A program made the translations under genes and the position numbers. Below are positions 1 through 8,816 of a DNA stretch of 64,000 bases, piece by piece. This DNA comes from Mongoliibacter sp. (GTDB lineage: Bacteria; Bacteroidota; Bacteroidia; Cytophagales; Cyclobacteriaceae). The notes under the pieces were generated by a model, which saw only the letters and a program-made list of their open reading frames with translations, made no database searches and was not told the origin of the DNA. The stretch lies in contig NZ_REBN01000201.1 of assembly GCF_007692705.1 (NCBI RefSeq), positions 27,150 to 91,149 on the forward strand. Reading direction: 5' to 3'. The first letter of the stretch is position 1. The number at the start of each line of letters is the position of its first letter.

Positions 1-1068
1 CATCACATCTACAGGCCTTCCCCATACATCTTGACTTTCATGGTCCAGCCATCCCTCGGCAAAGACTTCTTCTTTTATAATGTTTTGCTTGTCATCCAAA
101 ACTACATTGGTTACCTGATAACCAATTTTCTTACTTCTGTTCCAGGAGCCATGCTTTGCAATGAATATATTGTTTTTGTATTGGGAAGGAAATTGGCTTG
201 CGGTATAAAAGCGCATACCTAGCGGAGCAACATGAGGACCTAATTTCAGGGCCGGAGCCGTATAAGCAGATTTGTCTTTACCTTTATTTCCAAACTCTGG
301 ATCTTTTACATCACCTGCATGCCAATAAGGATAGCCAAAGTGCATGCCTTTTTCAGGTGCATGATTAAGTTCACAATCCGGAATATCATCTCCCATCATA
401 TCTCGACCGTTATCGGTGAACCATAATTCTTTTGAATCGGGATGCCAAGCAAATCCTACAGTATTACGTACTCCGTGAGCAATAATTTCAGGCTGGATAT
501 TGCTTGAAGTGACGTCAATTCTTGTAATGCTTGCGAAAATCTCCTCTTCTGGATCACAGATATTACAAGGTGCTCCAACTGGCACATAGAGCATCCCATC
601 TGGACCGAATGCGATGAATTTCCAACCATGATGAGCTTTGTCCGGGTATTTGTCAAATATCACATCATACTTTGGGTTGTCTAGGTTATTCACAATGTCT
701 TTGAACCTCAATATACGGCTGACTTCTGCGACATATAAATCCCCATTTTTGAATGCAACACCATTTGGCATCCTAAGTCCTTCGGCTAACGTATATTTTT
801 GATCTGCTTTTCCATCCCCGTTACTATCCCTGAGGGCATAGACGTTTTTACCTTGCCTGTTTCCCACAAAAATAACCTTACCGTCATCGCTCATTGCAAG
901 GGACCTGGCATCAGGTACATCTTCTGCCCAAACATTGATTTCAAAACCGGGCGGGAGTTTAATGGTCTCCAATTGGATATCATTATTTTTGTTCTGACCT
1001 GTGCAGGATATAGAGATCAGAATAAAAGCAAAGAAGAATAGCGTTTTACAAATTTTATAGTTTTTCAT
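1..1068 (-). CDS. PQQ-dependent sugar (sorbosone-type) dehydrogenase lipoprotein, 3' part missing
   Basis: The frame is open from an ATG at 1068 to the window edge (356 codons), so the C-terminus lies outside. The N-terminus is a hydrophobic leader ending in SISCTG, a probable lipoprotein cleavage site. The following sequence has the loop pattern of the soluble glucose/sorbosone dehydrogenase six-bladed propeller. It includes PPGFEINVWAEDVPDARSLA near the mature N-terminus, a DSNGDGKAD calcium-type loop, HGVRNTVGFAWHP, NGRDMMGDD and, at the cut end, WGRPVDV. Members use PQQ to oxidise sugars at the cell surface, but many family members have no proven substrate. It is divergent from the ABC-F gene. 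The family call is firm and the substrate is unknown. Confidence 0.85.
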   Translation of the reverse strand, partial: MKNYKICKTLFFFAFILISISCTGQNKNNDIQLETIKLPPGFEINVWAEDVPDARSLAMSDDGKVIFVGNRQGKNVYALRDSNGDGKADQKYTLAEGLRMPNGVAFKNGDLYVAEVSRILRFKDIVNNLDNPKYDVIFDKYPDKAHHGWKFIAFGPDGMLYVPVGAPCNICDPEEEIFASITRIDVTSSNIQPEIIAHGVRNTVGFAWHPDSKELWFTDNGRDMMGDDIPDCELNHAPEKGMHFGYPYWHAGDVKDPEFGNKGKDKSAYTAPALKLGPHVAPLGMRFYTASQFPSQYKNNIFIAKHGSWNRSKKIGYQVTNVVLDDKQNIIKEEVFAEGWLDHESQDVWGRPVDVM

Positions 1069-1171
1069 TATCACTAACTTTTATGAATTAACTCAATTTA
1101 CCCAATTTTTTAGCCTAACACACTTTCTAAGTAATAATTGTAGATAAATCCTTTATAAATGGGAGAATACT

Positions 1172-1179
1172 TATTTTTG
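1172..1179 (+). promoter_or_regulatory. Bacteroidetes -7 box for the ABC-F gene
   Basis: TATTTTTG matches the TAnnTTTG consensus and ends 4 nt before the ATG at 1184. A transcript starting about 6-8 nt downstream would have essentially no 5' leader. No good TTTG -33 element is seen at 17-23 nt upstream. Confidence 0.4.
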
Positions 1180-1183
1180 CAGA

Positions 1184-3106
1184 ATGTTATCTATAAATAA
1201 TCTCTCTTACTTCATTGGCGGCAGAGCATTGTACGAAAATGCCGCACTTCATATCAAACCAAAAGATAAAATTGGACTCGTAGGATTAAATGGAACCGGG
1301 AAGTCTACACTTTTGAAAATCATCAATGGAGACTTTCAGCCAAGTTCAGGTGAAGTGCAAAAAGCCAAAGACTGCACCATAGGATTTTTGAATCAGGATA
1401 TGTTATCCTATCAGTCAGAGGACCCTATTTTAGAGGTTGCCTTGGAGGCGTTTAAAGAAACCTTGGCGCTCCAGCAAGAGATAGATTTGGTTTTGAAACA
1501 AATGGAAACGGATTATTCGGAAGCTGTCATTGACAGGCTGGCTAAGCTTCAAGATAGGTTTGAAGCTAATGAAGGATATACGATCAAAGCTAAGGCAGAA
1601 GAGATCTTAGAAGGAATAGGTTTCAATACTGCCGATCTCATGCGTCCATTGAAGACTTTTTCGGGTGGTTGGAGAATGCGTGTTATGTTGGCGAAGCTTC
1701 TTTTGGAAAAACCATCATTGCTGATGCTTGATGAACCTACTAACCACTTGGACTTACCTTCTATCCAATGGGTGGAAAATTATCTTAAAAATTACGAAGG
1801 AGCTGTAGTGGTGGTATCTCACGATCAGGAGTTTTTGGATAATTGCATAGAAACCACTGTAGAAGTATCTCATGGGACTTTGACTTCTTATTCTGGCAAT
1901 TACTCTTTTTATAAAGAAGAGAAGAAAGAAAGGATGGAGATCCAGCAGAATGCCTACGAAAATCAGCAACAAATGATCAAACAAACGGAAAAGTTTATCG
2001 AGCGTTTCCGGGCTAAAGCCACGAAATCCAATCAAGTCCAGTCAAGGGTAAAGGCACTTCAGCGTCTGGATAGGGTCAATGAAGTTGTAGACGATAATAT
2101 TTCAGTGAATTTTAAGTTTAAGTTTTCTCAGAAATCAGGAAGGGATGTGGTTACTGTGGATCGTGTTTCCAAAGCCTATGGAGATCTAAAAATTCTCACC
2201 AACGCCTCTGCCAGAATTGAAAGAGGTGATAAAATCGCGTTGATTGGCGCAAATGGAAAAGGTAAGTCAACCTTATTGAGGATAATAAGTGGTACTGAAA
2301 AGGTAGATGGAAAAGTAATACACGGTCACAACGTGAAGAAATCATTTTATGCCCAACATCAATTAGAGGCTCTGAATGTAGATAATGAGATTTTACAGGA
2401 AATGGTGCAGGCCGGTTCAGGTAAAACAGAAACAGAGCTCAGGGGTGTTTTAGGATGTTTTCTTTTTTCAAATGATGATGTTTTCAAAAAAATAAAAGTA
2501 TTGTCTGGAGGAGAGAAATCCAGGGTTGCACTGGCTAAAACCCTTATTTCTGAAGCAAATTTTTTATTGTTGGATGAGCCAACCAACCATTTGGATATGC
2601 AGTCTGTCAACATATTGATCCAAGCTATGGAACAGTATGAGGGTACATTTATTACGGTATCTCATGACAGACATTTCATAAAAGGAGTAGCCAATAAGAT
2701 TTGGTATATAGAAGATCAACAGGTAAAAGAGTACCTTGGAACCTATGAAGAGTATATTTATTGGAAATCTCAATTGAAAGAAGAGAAGGCCAATACAGCT
2801 GTTATACCAAAAGAAAAAAAAGAGCAGAAAAAGAAAAGACCTAATACTGAAGTAGACGAAGCTAGGAAGGAACTTAAGAAAAAAGAAACATTACTTTCCG
2901 ATCTGGAGAATAAAATTCTTCAATTAGAAGAAATAAAAACTGAATTAGAAAAAGAAATGGCTGATCCCGACGTTTTCTCTGATACAGAAAAGCTTGAAAA
3001 GATTAATCAGAAATACCAGGATAAAAAGACCGATTTGGAAAAACTGAATCAGTCCTGGGAAAACTTAGTAGAAGAAATCAGCACCTTGGAAGAAATAGTA
3101 TCATGA
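1184..3106 (+). CDS. ABC-F family ATPase (ribosome-associated translation factor type)
   Basis: The product is 640 residues with two ABC cassettes and no membrane segments, the ABC-F layout. Cassette 1 has Walker A GLNGTGKST at 34-42, signature FSGGW at about 159-163 and LLMLDEPTNHLD at 179-190. Cassette 2 has GANGKGKST at 355-363, LSGGEKSRV, and LLLDEPTNHLD around 461-471. A charged inter-domain linker lies at about 245-320, and a Lys/Glu-rich coiled coil ends the protein (about 560-640), as in Uup/YheS-type members. ABC-F proteins act at the ribosomal E site. The exact subfamily cannot be set by eye. The TGA stop overlaps the next ATG by 4 bp, so it is probably co-transcribed with the plug gene. 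Confidence 0.93.
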   Translation: MLSINNLSYFIGGRALYENAALHIKPKDKIGLVGLNGTGKSTLLKIINGDFQPSSGEVQKAKDCTIGFLNQDMLSYQSEDPILEVALEAFKETLALQQEIDLVLKQMETDYSEAVIDRLAKLQDRFEANEGYTIKAKAEEILEGIGFNTADLMRPLKTFSGGWRMRVMLAKLLLEKPSLLMLDEPTNHLDLPSIQWVENYLKNYEGAVVVVSHDQEFLDNCIETTVEVSHGTLTSYSGNYSFYKEEKKERMEIQQNAYENQQQMIKQTEKFIERFRAKATKSNQVQSRVKALQRLDRVNEVVDDNISVNFKFKFSQKSGRDVVTVDRVSKAYGDLKILTNASARIERGDKIALIGANGKGKSTLLRIISGTEKVDGKVIHGHNVKKSFYAQHQLEALNVDNEILQEMVQAGSGKTETELRGVLGCFLFSNDDVFKKIKVLSGGEKSRVALAKTLISEANFLLLDEPTNHLDMQSVNILIQAMEQYEGTFITVSHDRHFIKGVANKIWYIEDQQVKEYLGTYEEYIYWKSQLKEEKANTAVIPKEKKEQKKKRPNTEVDEARKELKKKETLLSDLENKILQLEEIKTELEKEMADPDVFSDTEKLEKINQKYQDKKTDLEKLNQSWENLVEEISTLEEIVS

Positions 3107-4380
3107 AGATAAAAGCAATGAGAATTCTTATATTTTTGATAATTGTTAACATTTGTCATATTACCCAGGCTCAGGAAGCCTATTATGATAAGGTTTTTGA
3201 AGAAAATATCCAGTCAGTAAGATTGTTTCCCCGGTCGGGTGACTTTGCTGCTCAGATGAATTCTCCTGTAATTGAGCTTAATAGTGGTGTGCCCTTAAAC
3301 CTCACTTTTGATGACTTGGCATATGATCCTGATATGTATTCTGCAAAGATCATTCACTGTAATTTTGATTGGACTCCTTCAGACCTTAAGGAAAATGAAT
3401 ATCTCAATCAATACAATGAGTTTAATGTCCTGGATTATGACTATTCCATTGATACACGAATCCCTTATATCCATTATAATTTTGTGTTGCCTCCTGTCAC
3501 CAAAACTGGAAATTATGTAGTGAAAGTATATAGGGGAAGAGATCAAAATCAACCTATTATTACCAAGAGGTATATGGTCTATCAAAAAGCCGTCACACTT
3601 GCAGCAAGGATAGTACCTCCAAGCCAATCCGAGAACAGAAGAAAGGTGCAGCAAATCAATGTGAATGTGAATTATAAAGGCAGAGAGCTTTTTGATCCCA
3701 GAAATAACATGAAGGTACTGATCCGGCAAAATCAAAGATGGGACAATGTAAAGATTCTTGGAAACCCAACTATGCTAAGAGAGGATACCAAAATGATAGA
3801 ATATAACCTTTTTGATGGCAGTAATGCCTTCATGGGAGGGAATGAGTTTAGATTTTTGGATTTGAGATTTGTCAGGGCCCGAGGTATGAACGTGAAGTCA
3901 GTCCGAATGGAAGAGGATGTAGTTTACGCTGAAGCAGGGGTTGATAAGCCTAGGCCTGACGGTGTGTATTCAGAGTACTTGGATATGAATGGGCAGTATG
4001 CTATCATGAATTTGGAAAGACAAAACCATGAAAGGGAAAGCGAGTATATTGTAACCACTTTTTACCTTGATGCAGAAGGAGTCTCGGAGCAGCCATACTT
4101 GATAGGGTCTTTGACTTCTTGGGGTTTTTCGCCAGATGCCAAGATGAAATTGAATCCCAGTACCAACAAGTATGAAACGACACTGATCCTAAAACAGGGT
4201 TGGTATGATTACCAATATGCATACAAGACCGATATGGGATGGGATAAGACCCCAATAGAGGGGAGTTATTTCGAAACAGAAAATGAATACGAAGTATTTA
4301 TTTATTATAGAGATATGGGCTCAAGATATGATGAACTCGTGAGTTACTTCAACCTGAACCCTAATAAGAGAAGACTTTAA
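3103..4380 (+). CDS. Type IX secretion system plug protein (DUF5103)
   Basis: This is a 425-residue secreted protein with a signal peptide ending in ITQAQ. The N-terminal third has the DUF5103 pattern: YSAKIIHCNFDWTPSDL, then EYLNQYNEFNVLDYDYS, a YIHYNFVLP segment and TGNYVVKVY. In Flavobacterium johnsoniae the homologous Plug protein binds the periplasmic side of the SprA translocon and closes its channel when PorV is not bound. That role is assigned here by family. The start overlaps the upstream stop (ATGA at 3103-3106), and an alternative in-frame ATG lies at 3118. No other T9SS gene is in the window, which is usual because T9SS genes are scattered. Confidence 0.88.
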   Translation: MKIKAMRILIFLIIVNICHITQAQEAYYDKVFEENIQSVRLFPRSGDFAAQMNSPVIELNSGVPLNLTFDDLAYDPDMYSAKIIHCNFDWTPSDLKENEYLNQYNEFNVLDYDYSIDTRIPYIHYNFVLPPVTKTGNYVVKVYRGRDQNQPIITKRYMVYQKAVTLAARIVPPSQSENRRKVQQINVNVNYKGRELFDPRNNMKVLIRQNQRWDNVKILGNPTMLREDTKMIEYNLFDGSNAFMGGNEFRFLDLRFVRARGMNVKSVRMEEDVVYAEAGVDKPRPDGVYSEYLDMNGQYAIMNLERQNHERESEYIVTTFYLDAEGVSEQPYLIGSLTSWGFSPDAKMKLNPSTNKYETTLILKQGWYDYQYAYKTDMGWDKTPIEGSYFETENEYEVFIYYRDMGSRYDELVSYFNLNPNKRRL

Positions 4381-4384
4381 ACAA

Positions 4385-4417
4385 AAAAAGCCGATCCATC
4401 TGGATCGGCTTTTTTTT
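4385..4417. terminator. Bidirectional rho-independent terminator (plug / cas6)
   Basis: An 8-bp GC-rich stem GCCGATCC / GGATCGGC (4390-4397 and 4402-4409) with a 4-nt loop is flanked by A7 on the left and T8 on the right. It can serve both convergent genes and abuts the cas6 stop codon. Confidence 0.9.
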
Positions 4418-5294
4418 AATTCTGTTCTTCAGTCTCGTCAGGATTCTGAGGTTTACTTCTTTCTCTATCCTGTTGCGATTTGTAAGGGACAAAACCCTCA
4501 CGTTTGAATTTGTACGGCTCTGTTCTTTGGCTTGGGGCATGGTTAGCGAGGTCTAGCATTCCAAAACCTTTATGTGTAAAGGCACCAAGTCCACATTTAA
4601 ATACAAAATCCTGTACTTCTGGAGCGGCATAAAGTGTGAACGGAAGCGTGTAGCCCCTTACTTCATATTTCACGTCCATATCATAGACAGAATAGATTCT
4701 TGCAAATTTCTTTTGCTGTTCTCTCAGCTTATTTACATAATTCATATCAGGTACCACCTGGAATTTGTAAAAGGACTCCATTTGTTCCTGATTGTACCAT
4801 CCTGATCTTTCCATTCTGGTCAAAGTAGATTCATATAACAAATCCGAAAACTCATCTGTATCTGGATTGATGAATCGTTTACCTGACTCGTCATTGAATG
4901 TTGGAGTGAGAAGCACAAGTGGAGAAATACAAACAAATTTGTTTGAAGTTTCCAATTCCGGTTCAAATTCCTGCTCAGTGTACTCTGGAGAAATGATGAG
5001 GTTTCCCAACTCAATTTTTGGAGTAGCAAATACTTGCTCCAGTAAGTAGTCAATAAAATCTTCATTGGGTGATGAAAGCACTAAAGTGACTAAACTGGAA
5101 TAGTAATGTAATCCACTTCTACTTACTTTGGTCTGACCTTTGAGACCAGAGAAGTTGAAGTAATTGTAGTTGAAAAACTCCTCACGTCCACCTTTTACGA
5201 TCAACCCCTTTAGGAATTGCGCCAAGATGTACTGATGGTGAAATGGTAAATAAGCACCTTTGTTTTTTAGGGAAAATATTAATCTTACTCTCAC
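4416..5294 (-). CDS. cas6: Orphan Cas6-like CRISPR-associated endoribonuclease
   Basis: The product is 292 residues. It starts MRVRLIFSL, followed by LPFHHQYILAQFLKGLI (16-32), the first ferredoxin-like strand and helix of Cas6. FNFSGL (46-51) and a YYSSLVTLVLSSP strand follow. The diagnostic Gly-rich loop is at 234-247, CGLGAFTHKGFGML, fitting GhGxxxxxGFGxh. Cas6 cuts CRISPR repeats within pre-crRNA. Candidate catalytic histidines are H19/H20, by position only. Two things are odd. There is no cas gene or repeat array anywhere in the window. About 45 charged residues (248-292) follow the Gly-rich loop, whereas typical Cas6 proteins end just after it. It has its own -7 box and shares a terminator with the plug gene. 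The family call is good and the substrate is unknown. Confidence 0.82.
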   Translation of the reverse strand: MRVRLIFSLKNKGAYLPFHHQYILAQFLKGLIVKGGREEFFNYNYFNFSGLKGQTKVSRSGLHYYSSLVTLVLSSPNEDFIDYLLEQVFATPKIELGNLIISPEYTEQEFEPELETSNKFVCISPLVLLTPTFNDESGKRFINPDTDEFSDLLYESTLTRMERSGWYNQEQMESFYKFQVVPDMNYVNKLREQQKKFARIYSVYDMDVKYEVRGYTLPFTLYAAPEVQDFVFKCGLGAFTHKGFGMLDLANHAPSQRTEPYKFKREGFVPYKSQQDRERSKPQNPDETEEQN

Positions 5295-5367
5295 GGTATT
5301 AAAAATAAAATTTGAAACAATAATTAAACTATCTTAACTAATTATTCATTATATAATCGTTATCAAG

Positions 5368-5375
5368 CAAAAGTA
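5368..5375 (-). promoter_or_regulatory. -7 box for the cas6-like gene
   Basis: On the minus strand this reads TACTTTTG, a full TAnnTTTG match. It lies in the short gap after the ychF stop and about 73 nt before the cas6 ATG, suggesting independent transcription. The -33 element is not clear. Confidence 0.4.
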
Positions 5376-5395
5376 CAAATATTTTTTAAAGTTTA

Positions 5396-6493
5396 TTATA
5401 CATTAAACCTAAAATGCATAATATCCCCATCCTTTACGATGTATTCTTTGCCTTCAATCGCTATTTTTCCGTTTTCTCTACAAGCCGCCTCTGTTTTGAA
5501 TTTTTCGTAGTCCGGTAATTTAATGACTTCTGCTTTGATAAACCCTCTTTCGAAGTCAGTATGAATCACGCCTGCAGCCTGAGGAGCTTTCCATCCTCTC
5601 TTTATTGTCCAAGCCCGTACTTCCTGAACCCCAGCCGTAAAATAAGTGATCAAGTTAAGTAATTTATATGCTCCCGAAATCAGTTTGTTAAGCCCACTTT
5701 CATCTAATCCATATTCTGAAAGGAATAATTCCTTTTCTTCAATATCATCAAATTCTGCAATCTGGGATTCTATGGCAGCACAAAGTACAATAACTTCGGC
5801 ATTTTCGTCTTTAACATTTTCTTTAAGCTGAGACACGTATTCATTTCCAGTCAGTATACTTCCTTCATCTACATTGGCTACGTATAGTACAGGCTTGATA
5901 GTTAAAAGGTGTAAATCCCTTACAGCTTCCAATTCTTCCTTTTCTACTTCGATAGCTCTGGCATTTTTACCTGACTGGAGCCCGTCCTTGAATTTTAAAA
6001 GAGTTTCCAATTCCTTTCTGGCTTTGGCATCACCGGATTTTGCGATTTTTTCCAGTCTCGCTATTTTCTTATCTACAGACTCCAAGTCTTTTAGCTGAAG
6101 TTCAGTATCTATTACCTCTTTGTCAAAGACAGGATCTACACTTCCCGCCACGTGAACGACATTGTCATCCTTAAAACACCTAATGACATGGACAATTGCA
6201 TCTACTTCACGTATGTTTGCCAAAAACTTATTTCCCAGTCCCTCACCTTTACTTGCGCCTTTTACCAATCCAGCAATATCGACAAATTCTATTACCGTGG
6301 GGATTACTTTATGTGGGTTTACTAGGGATTCTAATACCTTAAGTCGGTTGTCAGGTACTGTAACCACGCCCACATTTGGTTCTATAGTACAAAAAGGGAA
6401 ATTAGCTGCTTCTGCTTTTGCACTGGAAAGTGCGTTGAATAGTGTTGATTTTCCTACGTTGGGTAAGCCAACGATACCGCATTGTAATGCCAT
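5396..6493 (-). CDS. ychF: Redox-regulated ribosome-binding ATPase YchF (Obg/OLA1 family)
   Basis: The 365-residue protein has P-loop GLPNVGKST at 9-17, the usual length and order for YchF. A coiled-coil insertion with alternating Glu/Lys occupies roughly 125-180. The nucleotide-base motif is NVDE rather than NKxD, the known change linked to ATP preference in this subfamily. The C-terminal TGS domain starts around LITYFTAGVQEVRAW and includes HTDFERGFIKAEV. YchF binds the ribosome and is linked to stress and redox responses. It follows the AI-2E-type permease with a 15-bp gap on the same strand, so the two are probably co-transcribed. Confidence 0.97.
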   Translation of the reverse strand: MALQCGIVGLPNVGKSTLFNALSSAKAEAANFPFCTIEPNVGVVTVPDNRLKVLESLVNPHKVIPTVIEFVDIAGLVKGASKGEGLGNKFLANIREVDAIVHVIRCFKDDNVVHVAGSVDPVFDKEVIDTELQLKDLESVDKKIARLEKIAKSGDAKARKELETLLKFKDGLQSGKNARAIEVEKEELEAVRDLHLLTIKPVLYVANVDEGSILTGNEYVSQLKENVKDENAEVIVLCAAIESQIAEFDDIEEKELFLSEYGLDESGLNKLISGAYKLLNLITYFTAGVQEVRAWTIKRGWKAPQAAGVIHTDFERGFIKAEVIKLPDYEKFKTEAACRENGKIAIEGKEYIVKDGDIMHFRFNV

Positions 6494-6508
6494 TGATGAT
6501 GGTTTTTT

Positions 6509-7591
6509 TTAAACTTTGAAAATTCTATATTCCCTATACCCTTTATAAAATTCCATAAAAGAAACCCTAAATATTGTATAAACGGGAATTGCAAAAATCA
6601 TCCCCAGTATACCGGCGATTTTTGCTCCGGCAAAGATAACAACAAAAATTTCAAGTGGATGGGCTTTTACAGATTTAGAGAAAATTAGAGGCTGAAGTAC
6701 GACGTTATCGGTGACCTGAACTGCAGAGAATACTGCCAAAATTTTCACAATCATAAATATAATATCATTTGAACCTGCAAAATCACTCGTCGATAGTCCT
6801 ACAATAATGCCAAAGGTAGCTCCTAGCAGTGGGCCTGCATAAGGTATCAGGTTTGCTACCGCAGCAAACATTGCTATGGTCAAAGCATATTCAATCCCAA
6901 CTAAGGTCAAACCTATTGCTGCCAGTGAGAAAATACAACTCAGCTGAATCAGTAATCCAACTAAATAATTTGATAACAACCTTTCCACCTTATTGAAAGT
7001 GGAGACGGCTAATTCAAAATAAGAATTGGGAATCAGATTCATGATATTCCTTCTCAAAAGTCCATTTTCCAGCAAAAGGAAAAAAGTGATAAATAAAATA
7101 GCCATGACTGCGATGAAAAATGAGCTTGTTGTGTTCACAACCGTATTTAAAATACCTTGGATATTGATAGCCGAAAAACTGGAAATTAATGACTCCCTTA
7201 CTTGAGTGATCAAAAACCCCGGCTCACTATTGACAATGTCATATCGGATCAAAAGATCCTCTACTTTGCCTACAGGGTTTTGAATTTGCTCATATATATA
7301 ATCCATGTCATAGGTGGCTATTACTTGGATTTGAGCACTGATCAATGGAATGAACAAAAGGCTAATGAAAAATATGAAAAGTGCTATAAACAGAAATGAA
7401 ATGATGATAGCTATCCACCTGGGGACATTTTGGCCCAGAATATGAAATCCGTTGATTTTATTTGTCAGTGGTCTTAGGATTGCAGCTATGACCAATGAAA
7501 AAATAAAATAAAATGTAATATTCGAAAAGTACCAACCTATTATAAATAGTAGGACAATGATGACCAATAGGTATAAAACGGGTTTTTTCAT
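6509..7591 (-). CDS. AI-2E family permease (PF01594), copy 1
   Basis: I place the start at the ATG at 7591, giving 360 residues beginning MKKPVLYLLVIIVLLFIIGW. An upstream in-frame ATG at 7717 would add 42 residues with no family character. About eight membrane segments and the long loop between segments 3 and 4 match the family. A conserved-looking block includes NLIPYAGPLLGATFGI, then LQPLIFSKSVKAHPLEI with the typical PLIF/HPL pattern. Some relatives export autoinducer-2 and others move Na+/H+, so the substrate is open. It lies directly upstream of ychF. A second family member is at 19005-20081. Confidence 0.85.
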   Translation of the reverse strand: MKKPVLYLLVIIVLLFIIGWYFSNITFYFIFSLVIAAILRPLTNKINGFHILGQNVPRWIAIIISFLFIALFIFFISLLFIPLISAQIQVIATYDMDYIYEQIQNPVGKVEDLLIRYDIVNSEPGFLITQVRESLISSFSAINIQGILNTVVNTTSSFFIAVMAILFITFFLLLENGLLRRNIMNLIPNSYFELAVSTFNKVERLLSNYLVGLLIQLSCIFSLAAIGLTLVGIEYALTIAMFAAVANLIPYAGPLLGATFGIIVGLSTSDFAGSNDIIFMIVKILAVFSAVQVTDNVVLQPLIFSKSVKAHPLEIFVVIFAGAKIAGILGMIFAIPVYTIFRVSFMEFYKGYREYRIFKV

Positions 7592-7805
7592 TGTGTATAA
7601 TTGTTCTTTATTGATCACATAAAATCTCGCATTAAGGATAACTACTTCAAAATATGAAATGATAGTTATATAATCATGCTTAATTTCATTCGTAATTAAA
7701 AAGAGAAAGAAATCCAACCTGACCTAATTTAAAAATCAAGTCTTCAATGACAAAATACATTGCCTCAGTTGAAATTCTTTCTCTAAAGATGAACAATTAC
7801 AGGAA

Positions 7806-8135
7806 TTAATCCCACTTTAACTCATCATCAAATTCTGTTTCTGATTCTTCTTTTTCAAATTGGGAAAAATCAAAATCCGGCATTAATTCGTCTTTGACAT
7901 GATCCACTGCTTCTTGAAGTGCTTCTACAAATTTGGCAAAATCCTCTTTGTAAAGAAAAAGCTTGTGTTTTTCGAAAACGAATCCGTCATCCTTCAGCCT
8001 TCTTTTACTTTCGGTAATTGTCAGGTAGAAATCATTTGACCTGGTTGACTTTACATCAAAAAAATAAGTTCTTTTACCGGCTTTCACTCTCTTAGAGAAG
8101 ATCTCTTCTCTATCATTTCCTCTGTTATCTTCCAC
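7806..8135 (-). CDS. DUF3276 / PUR-family nucleic-acid-binding protein
   Basis: The product is a 109-residue soluble protein. The core KRTYFFDVKSTRSNDFYLTI followed by ESKRR and FEKHKLFLYKEDFAKF is the PUR-alpha-like single-stranded nucleic-acid-binding fold found throughout Bacteroidetes, related to Borrelia BpuR. The tail is acidic (SQFEKEESETEFDDELKWD). It is flanked by a 214-bp gap before the AI-2E gene start and a 183-bp gap after the ferredoxin, so it is probably monocistronic. The function in this group is inferred from the fold only. Confidence 0.85.
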   Translation of the reverse strand: MEDNRGNDREEIFSKRVKAGKRTYFFDVKSTRSNDFYLTITESKRRLKDDGFVFEKHKLFLYKEDFAKFVEALQEAVDHVKDELMPDFDFSQFEKEESETEFDDELKWD

Positions 8136-8299
8136 TTTCCAAAGAATTTTGTTGTTTGTGTTTGGTATAAATTACGTGACAAGTTAAACCAATTCACAAA
8201 TTATATTCAAGGTATTTTGGACTTTTTTTAAATAAGTAGGAGGATATTCGGAGTAAACAGTTAAAAATCAGGGGTGTTTCTAAATGTACAGAAAATAAA

Positions 8300-8325
8300 A
8301 AAGGGCTCAAAGCCCTTTTTATTCT
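8300..8325 (-). terminator. Terminator of the ferredoxin gene
   Basis: On the minus strand the stem AAAGGGCT / AGCCCTTT with loop TTG is followed by a T-rich run. The left arm overlaps the ferredoxin stop codon. Confidence 0.8.
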
Positions 8326-8666
8326 CCATGCATAAATATTTTTTTGCTTAGAAGAGTGTCTTCACTTTCCCTGTGGTCAGGGTCATCAACACAACAATCC
8401 ACCGGACAAACAGCTGCACATTGCGGCTCTTCATGAAAGCCAGTACATTCTGTGCATTTATCAGTTACTATGTAATAAAACTCATCAGAAATAGGCTCTT
8501 GTTTTTCATGAGCATCTACTACTGTCCCATCCTCAAGGGTTACCTCTTTTAAATTGGTTCCACCAGCCCATGTCCACTCTATACCTCCTTCGTATATTGC
8601 AGTGTTAGGACATTCAGGTTCGCATGCACCACAATTGATGCATTCGTCAGTTATCATTATAGCCAT
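8319..8666 (-). CDS. 2[4Fe-4S] ferredoxin, Alvin type with long inter-cluster insert
   Basis: This is a 115-residue soluble ferredoxin. The first cluster motif is [12 protein letters not shown] (C-x2-C-x2-C-x3-C-P). The second is [18 protein letters not shown], in which C-x2-C is followed by x8 before C-x3-C-P, the spacing of the Allochromatium (Alvin) class with very low-potential clusters. About 45 residues rich in acidic and aromatic positions separate the two motifs, more than in minimal ferredoxins. It is divergent from the LuxC-type acyl-CoA reductase gene across a 150-bp shared upstream region. It could supply or take electrons for a reductase, but the partner is unproven. Confidence 0.92.
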   Translation of the reverse strand: MAIMITDECINCGACEPECPNTAIYEGGIEWTWAGGTNLKEVTLEDGTVVDAHEKQEPISDEFYYIVTDKCTECTGFHEEPQCAAVCPVDCCVDDPDHRESEDTLLSKKIFMHGE

Positions 8667-8789
8667 GTCGAAATCTTTTTTTTACGCGTCGTAAAATTAA
8701 CAATCAAATAACCAAGGATGCAAAAAAAAAGTTGTCATGCTAACTAATTTATATTGATTCTAGCAAAGTAGTGTTTCTTTTATAATCAA

Positions 8790-8797
8790 TATCTTTG
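8790..8797 (+). promoter_or_regulatory. -7 box for the acyl-CoA reductase gene
   Basis: TATCTTTG matches TAnnTTTG and lies 19 nt before the ATG at 8817. No -33 TTTG at the preferred distance is evident. Confidence 0.4.
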
Positions 8798-8816
8798 CAA
8801 TTCAATATTTCAATTT

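Noticed and set aside
5307..5318. AAAATTTGAAAC just upstream of the cas6-like gene, like the 3' end of some CRISPR repeats
   Set aside because: Single occurrence with no second copy or regular spacing; AT-rich sequence makes it expected by chance.
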